Below are positions 61,162-64,000 of a stretch of 64,000 bases of DNA, piece after piece. Both the position numbers and the translations under genes were made by a program. Origin of the DNA: UBA1672 sp050633325 (GTDB lineage Bacteria; Pseudomonadota; Alphaproteobacteria; Micavibrionales; Micavibrionaceae). The notes under the pieces were generated by a model that ran no database searches, had not been told where the DNA came from, and saw nothing but the letters and a program-made list of their open reading frames with translations. Numbering within the stretch: the first letter of the stretch is position 1; every line of letters begins with the position of its first letter. The stretch covers positions 186,001-250,000 of the forward strand of contig JBOEGH010000006.1 of NCBI GenBank assembly GCA_050633325.1, written 5' to 3'.

Positions 61162-61174
61162 GGCAATTCTTGCC
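61162..61174. promoter_or_regulatory. Candidate FlbD enhancer (ftr-like) palindrome
   Basis: GGCAA-TTC-TTGCC, a perfect 5-3-5 palindrome, lies about 110 bases upstream of the sigma-54 promoter at 61035 and about 73 before fliX. Distance and palindromic form suit an FlbD enhancer; that the core matches the Caulobacter ftr element is from memory and unproven. Confidence 0.4.
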
Positions 61175-61246
61175 GACTTGAACCGCTTGTTTAAACATAC
61201 ATAATACTGGTATATTGGAATCGTAAACAAAGATAAGGTATGTGTA

Positions 61247-61684
61247 ATGAAAGTCGGTGGTACTAAGGGGCCTAAGTCAACATCAGGAACGCAGAAGTCT
61301 TCACCTTCTAACGAAGGAGGAAATGTAGATTTCTCTCAGTACGTAACTGGTGGTGCAAGTGAAACGGCAAGTGCGTCTGCAACACAAAGCATTGCACAGT
61401 TAGATGTTTTATTAGCGGTTCAAGAATCGGAAGATCCCACGCATGGTGCGGCTAAAAAGAGGTTGCAGGTTCGGGCAGATAATATATTGGAAAAGTTAGA
61501 TGGTATTCGTTTAAAGATGTTGGGTGGGGATTTAACCGTAGGGCATATGATAGATGTCGCAGATGTTGTTTCATCTCATCGTGATAAAATTGATGATCCT
61601 GCTTTGACCTCGATCATGGATGAAATTGATTTGAGAGCGCAAGTTGAGCTTGCTAAACTAAGATATGCGATGGATCAGGGATAG
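61247..61684 (+). CDS. fliX: Class II flagellar assembly regulator FliX
   Basis: 145 residues. MKVGGT start, a Ser/Gly linker, then SIAQLDVLLAVQE then AKKRLQVRADNILEKLDGIRLKMLGGDLTVGHMIDVADVV and VELAKLRYAMDQ are all typical of FliX. In Caulobacter FliX binds FlbD and lets it act only once the basal body is assembled, so this gene and flbD in one island support that checkpoint. An AAGG site precedes the ATG by 8 bases. It is divergent from flgI. Confidence 0.94.
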   Translation: MKVGGTKGPKSTSGTQKSSPSNEGGNVDFSQYVTGGASETASASATQSIAQLDVLLAVQESEDPTHGAAKKRLQVRADNILEKLDGIRLKMLGGDLTVGHMIDVADVVSSHRDKIDDPALTSIMDEIDLRAQVELAKLRYAMDQG

Positions 61685-61711
61685 TTTGAAAGCAATATGT
61701 TTAGTGTAAAA

Positions 61712-61759
61712 TTATCAAATTCCTTGTTTTTGTTTGATAACAGCAGTATATTCTCTGCT
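61712..61759 (+). other. Two adjacent hairpins between fliX and the dksA-like gene
   Basis: TTATCAAA-N13-TTTGATAA (perfect 8-base arms, 61712-61740) followed by AGCAG-N8-CTGCT-CTTT (61742-61762). The short T-run suggests a weak terminator for fliX or a leader structure for the next gene. Confidence 0.35.
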
Positions 61760-61824
61760 CTTTAATATGATAATACGATATGTTTAGTTCATAGGTTCGT
61801 TAAGAATAAAAAGGACACAAAATA

Positions 61825-62259
61825 ATGACAACACCAACTAGCGTAACTTTACCACCAGAGTATGATCCCGAAAATGACAAGGGAGAATTCATGAATCCGG
61901 TTATGAGAGAGTATTTCCGTCAACAGCTTATCGCTTGGCGTGAAGACCTTTTAAAGGAATCTGAATCTACTATTAATGATACTTTGCAAAGTACAGACCT
62001 GCAAAAGCCTGACATTGCGGATCGCGCATCTGCGGAAACAGATCATGCTTTAGAGCTTCGTACACGTGATAGGGAGCGTAAGCTGATATCAAAAATTAAT
62101 TCAACTATCCGTAAGTTGGATGATGATGAATATGGTTATTGTGATGAAACTGGTGAGCCAATTGGTATTGGTCGCTTGAAGGCTCGTCCTATTGCTTCCC
62201 TAGGTTTAGAAGCGCAAGAGCGTCATGAACGCATGGAAAAAACAAAACGAGAATCTTAA
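61825..62259 (+). CDS. dksA: DksA-like transcription factor with degenerate zinc finger
   Basis: 144 residues. A coiled-coil region with the DxxDxA-like DIADRASAE acid tip (about 63-71), which enters the RNA polymerase secondary channel, and the C-terminal finger region YGYCDETGEPIGIGRLKARPIASLGLEAQERHERM. Only C106 of the four zinc cysteines remains; the others are T, G and A. Alphaproteobacterial DksA proteins commonly keep just such partial sets, so loss of zinc binding is expected. Followed by a strong terminator. Confidence 0.9.
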   Translation: MTTPTSVTLPPEYDPENDKGEFMNPVMREYFRQQLIAWREDLLKESESTINDTLQSTDLQKPDIADRASAETDHALELRTRDRERKLISKINSTIRKLDDDEYGYCDETGEPIGIGRLKARPIASLGLEAQERHERMEKTKRES

Positions 62260-62285
62260 ATTTATTTAAGTATAATCGGATAAAG

Positions 62286-62312
62286 AAAGAGGGCGGTTAT
62301 GCCCTCTTTTTT
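62286..62312 (+). terminator. Rho-independent terminator after the dksA-like gene
   Basis: AAAGAGGGC / GCCCTCTTT stem (62286-62294 and 62301-62309) with a 6-base loop and a T-run to 62312. The A-rich left side gives a second T-run on the minus strand, so it may also end the flgA-flgH transcript that stops at 62318. Confidence 0.9.
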
Positions 62313-62317
62313 GTACC

Positions 62318-63076
62318 TTAGAATGGGAATAAAATATCGTATAACTGTTGGCCATATCTTGGCTGCTGCATGTCCGATATCTGTCCTTCACCACCATAAA
62401 CAATCCTAGCTTCGGCGATTTGGTCGTAAGTAATTGTATTGTTAACGGAAATATCTTCAGGGCGAATAACACCATCAACTTGTAATATACGTTTTTCAAA
62501 GTTAACTAATACTTCTTGTTTGCCGTGAATTACCATATTGCCATTTGGTAGCATTTGCGTGATAAGTGCAGCCATTCTAACTTTTATTTCGTCTTCACGT
62601 TCGATACTTCCAGAACCTTTATGTGATGAATTTGAATCGAACCCTGTAAGGTTTGCGTTATCGATATCCTGTGGCAACACACGGTTTAGTGCAGTTTCAT
62701 ATCCTAACAGGTTATCTAGTCCTGCATCTTCATTGCTTGCACGTGTGCGCTCAGATTCATTATCTATTGTGGCTTCATCTTTTATATCAATTGTAACTGT
62801 TATTATATCACCGACATCATTTGCACGCTGATCTTCGAAAAATGTTACGCGATCATTCTGCCAAAGGGAGTTGTGTTGCTTCTTTATGTTTTTGGGTGCG
62901 GGCATGGGTAAACTAACCGGTTGGTATGTGGGGTCAGTCATTGGGTTTGAAATAGTAGCCATCTCTGGAGCTTCACCTATTTTTGATATGCGATCCGCGG
63001 TAGAACAGGCGCTAAGCATGCTGCACGCCATAAGTGCTATACCAACTGATTTTATGTTTGTTTTTCCGTTACTCAT
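62318..63076 (-). CDS. flgH: Flagellar L-ring lipoprotein FlgH
   Basis: 252 residues. A lipoprotein signal ends at LSAC (C24), which becomes the lipid-bearing first residue. Then SLWQNDRVTFFEDQRANDVGDIITVTIDIKDEATIDNES, and NGNMVIHGKQEVLVNFEKRILQVDGVIRPEDI, are FlgH signatures. It makes the outer-membrane L-ring. It follows flgA by 30 bases on the same strand and ends at the shared terminator. Confidence 0.97.
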   Translation of the reverse strand: MSNGKTNIKSVGIALMACSMLSACSTADRISKIGEAPEMATISNPMTDPTYQPVSLPMPAPKNIKKQHNSLWQNDRVTFFEDQRANDVGDIITVTIDIKDEATIDNESERTRASNEDAGLDNLLGYETALNRVLPQDIDNANLTGFDSNSSHKGSGSIEREDEIKVRMAALITQMLPNGNMVIHGKQEVLVNFEKRILQVDGVIRPEDISVNNTITYDQIAEARIVYGGEGQISDMQQPRYGQQLYDILFPF

Positions 63077-63106
63077 AGTGTGAACCTCATATGGTTTTAA
63101 TATTCG

Positions 63107-64000
63107 TTATTGTACGATGGATACTTGGTTACTGCCCATCACCATTGCTTGCAGAGTCTTGTTACTGTTTGTATTCACAACGCGGATAACATCACCCTTT
63201 GCACCATCTTGCAGTGCTTTTACCTGAGTGGTTAAAGCCATCGTGCCAACATTTAGCGACAGCGTAATAATCTCACCGCGCTCCACTATTCTAGGTGCAA
63301 TCATTTCAGATTGCTTTATAGGGCGGCCGGCTAATATTACACGACGTGCAGTCATTCCGACCAATGCCTGAGGGTCAAGAATAGTGTCTTTTGTAAAGCT
63401 TCTCTCTTTAATCTTTACGTGCTTGATGTCTTGTGCGGTAATTATGTTACCAGATTGTAAGTTATTACTTAGTACAGGTACGCTAATTACTGCGTTTAGG
63501 TGACCTTTTATCTTAAAGTGTTGTATTGGGTTCTCTGCAGATGGGGCGGCAATTGTTGCCTCGAATGTGTCGTTTGCATTATTTGTATCAAACCGCGTTA
63601 TTACCATGCTTGCCGGTTGGTCATGAGGCAGGATTATTTTGTGGTATTGTGCAGGAATGCTAAGCTCATAATCACCATAGACATTGTTATCATAAAGGGC
63701 CGTGTATAGAGCCTCTTTTATTTGGTCATATTCAATTACTGTTGCTTCGCGGCGTAATACTACATTATCGTTGGGGCCTGACGGTCTCCACGGTAGGTCT
63801 AGTGCTATGGCGATACGTAGTAAAGTATTGGCATTTATTACCATGTCTTTTCCTGGGCGTGGCGCAGAGCCAAGAATACGGCTTTCATTGCGCGGTAGGT
63901 CATAGAATATATCACCAAGCGTAATGGTATCACCTGTTAAAACACTGTGTTCTTTTAACCCCACAGCCATGGCGGAGAAAGGGGATGACATGACGGCGCA
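63107..64000 (-). CDS. flgA: P-ring chaperone FlgA, 5' end outside window
   Basis: About 298 residues are visible and the frame stays open to the right edge, so the start is beyond it. The first visible part (SSPFSAMAVGLKE) looks like a signal-peptide cleavage region. The rest has a SAF-type C-terminal region: LQSGNIITAQDIKHVKIKERSFTKDTILDPQALVGMTARRVILAGRPI, then VERGEIITLSLNVGTMALTTQVKALQDGAKGDVIRVVN. FlgA helps P-ring assembly in the periplasm. The ATG at 63991 is unlikely to be the true start because the frame is open before it. Confidence 0.92.
   Translation of the reverse strand, partial: CAVMSSPFSAMAVGLKEHSVLTGDTITLGDIFYDLPRNESRILGSAPRPGKDMVINANTLLRIAIALDLPWRPSGPNDNVVLRREATVIEYDQIKEALYTALYDNNVYGDYELSIPAQYHKIILPHDQPASMVITRFDTNNANDTFEATIAAPSAENPIQHFKIKGHLNAVISVPVLSNNLQSGNIITAQDIKHVKIKERSFTKDTILDPQALVGMTARRVILAGRPIKQSEMIAPRIVERGEIITLSLNVGTMALTTQVKALQDGAKGDVIRVVNTNSNKTLQAMVMGSNQVSIVQ

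Noticed and set aside
1..64000. tRNA genes, CRISPR arrays, insertion sequences or prophage genes.
   Set aside because: No T-loop-like GTTC motifs in a cloverleaf context, no regularly spaced repeats, no transposase, integrase or phage structural frames were seen on either strand.

Overview
This AT-rich window (roughly 40 % G+C by eye) comes from an alphaproteobacterium. The evidence is a near-canonical CtrA response regulator, the alphaproteobacterial flagellar regulators FlbD, FliX, FlbT and FlaF, a DksA-like protein in which the zinc-finger cysteines are largely lost, and a Yej-type oligopeptide ABC transporter. The genus cannot be read from the sequence. I see no tRNA, rRNA, CRISPR array, insertion sequence or prophage. 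Almost every base is assigned to a gene, and the two ends cut through genes (an aminopeptidase P at the left, flgA at the right).

Left part, about 1-33 kb: housekeeping and envelope genes, mostly on the minus strand. rpsU has its own terminator. The four Yej transporter parts are present but split apart: yejF near 4 kb, yejE, yejB and yejA between 18 and 26 kb, interleaved with an MFS transporter, a TPR protein, a histidine phosphatase and kdsB. A WaaL-like O-antigen ligase, a CgeB-type glycosyltransferase, an EAL-like protein, pyrD and pgsA follow upstream. Between 6.4 and 16.4 kb lies an arginine biosynthesis cluster: a P-loop NTPase of unknown role, then argC, argB, a DUF805-like membrane protein, argD, argF, argG, and a little further on argH with two small genes. 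Neither a glutamate N-acetyltransferase (argA or argJ) nor a deacetylase (argE) is in the window. Several enzymes have unusual residues at substrate-facing motifs, and the head gene overlaps argC, so this cluster is the best candidate for an undescribed biochemical variant.

Right part, about 33-64 kb: a large flagellar island. ctrA is divergent from fliI; then come a CheD-like protein with its T-C-H residues intact, an orphan gene and fliJ. On the minus strand are flbD-flhA, flhF-flhG and a long FliK-like protein, then fliF-fliG-fliH-fliN-motA in the Caulobacter-like order, with a DUF1826-like gene facing motA. Next are a FlaG-like gene, flbT-flaF, one long flagellin and an operon flgI-flgJ-two FlgN-like genes-fliK-flgD-flgE. 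fliX and the dksA-like gene run the other way, and flgA-flgH close the window.

Regulatory signals fit a CtrA to FlbD/sigma-54 hierarchy. TTAA-N7-TTAA boxes of the CtrA type lie between ctrA and fliI, before fliJ and before the flagellin. A GG-N10-GC sigma-54 promoter lies before flgI, with a GGCAA-N3-TTGCC palindrome about 110 bases upstream that could be an FlbD enhancer site. A hairpin-rich 256-base stretch followed by a terminator-like hairpin lies between flgE and the flagellin and may be a structured RNA.
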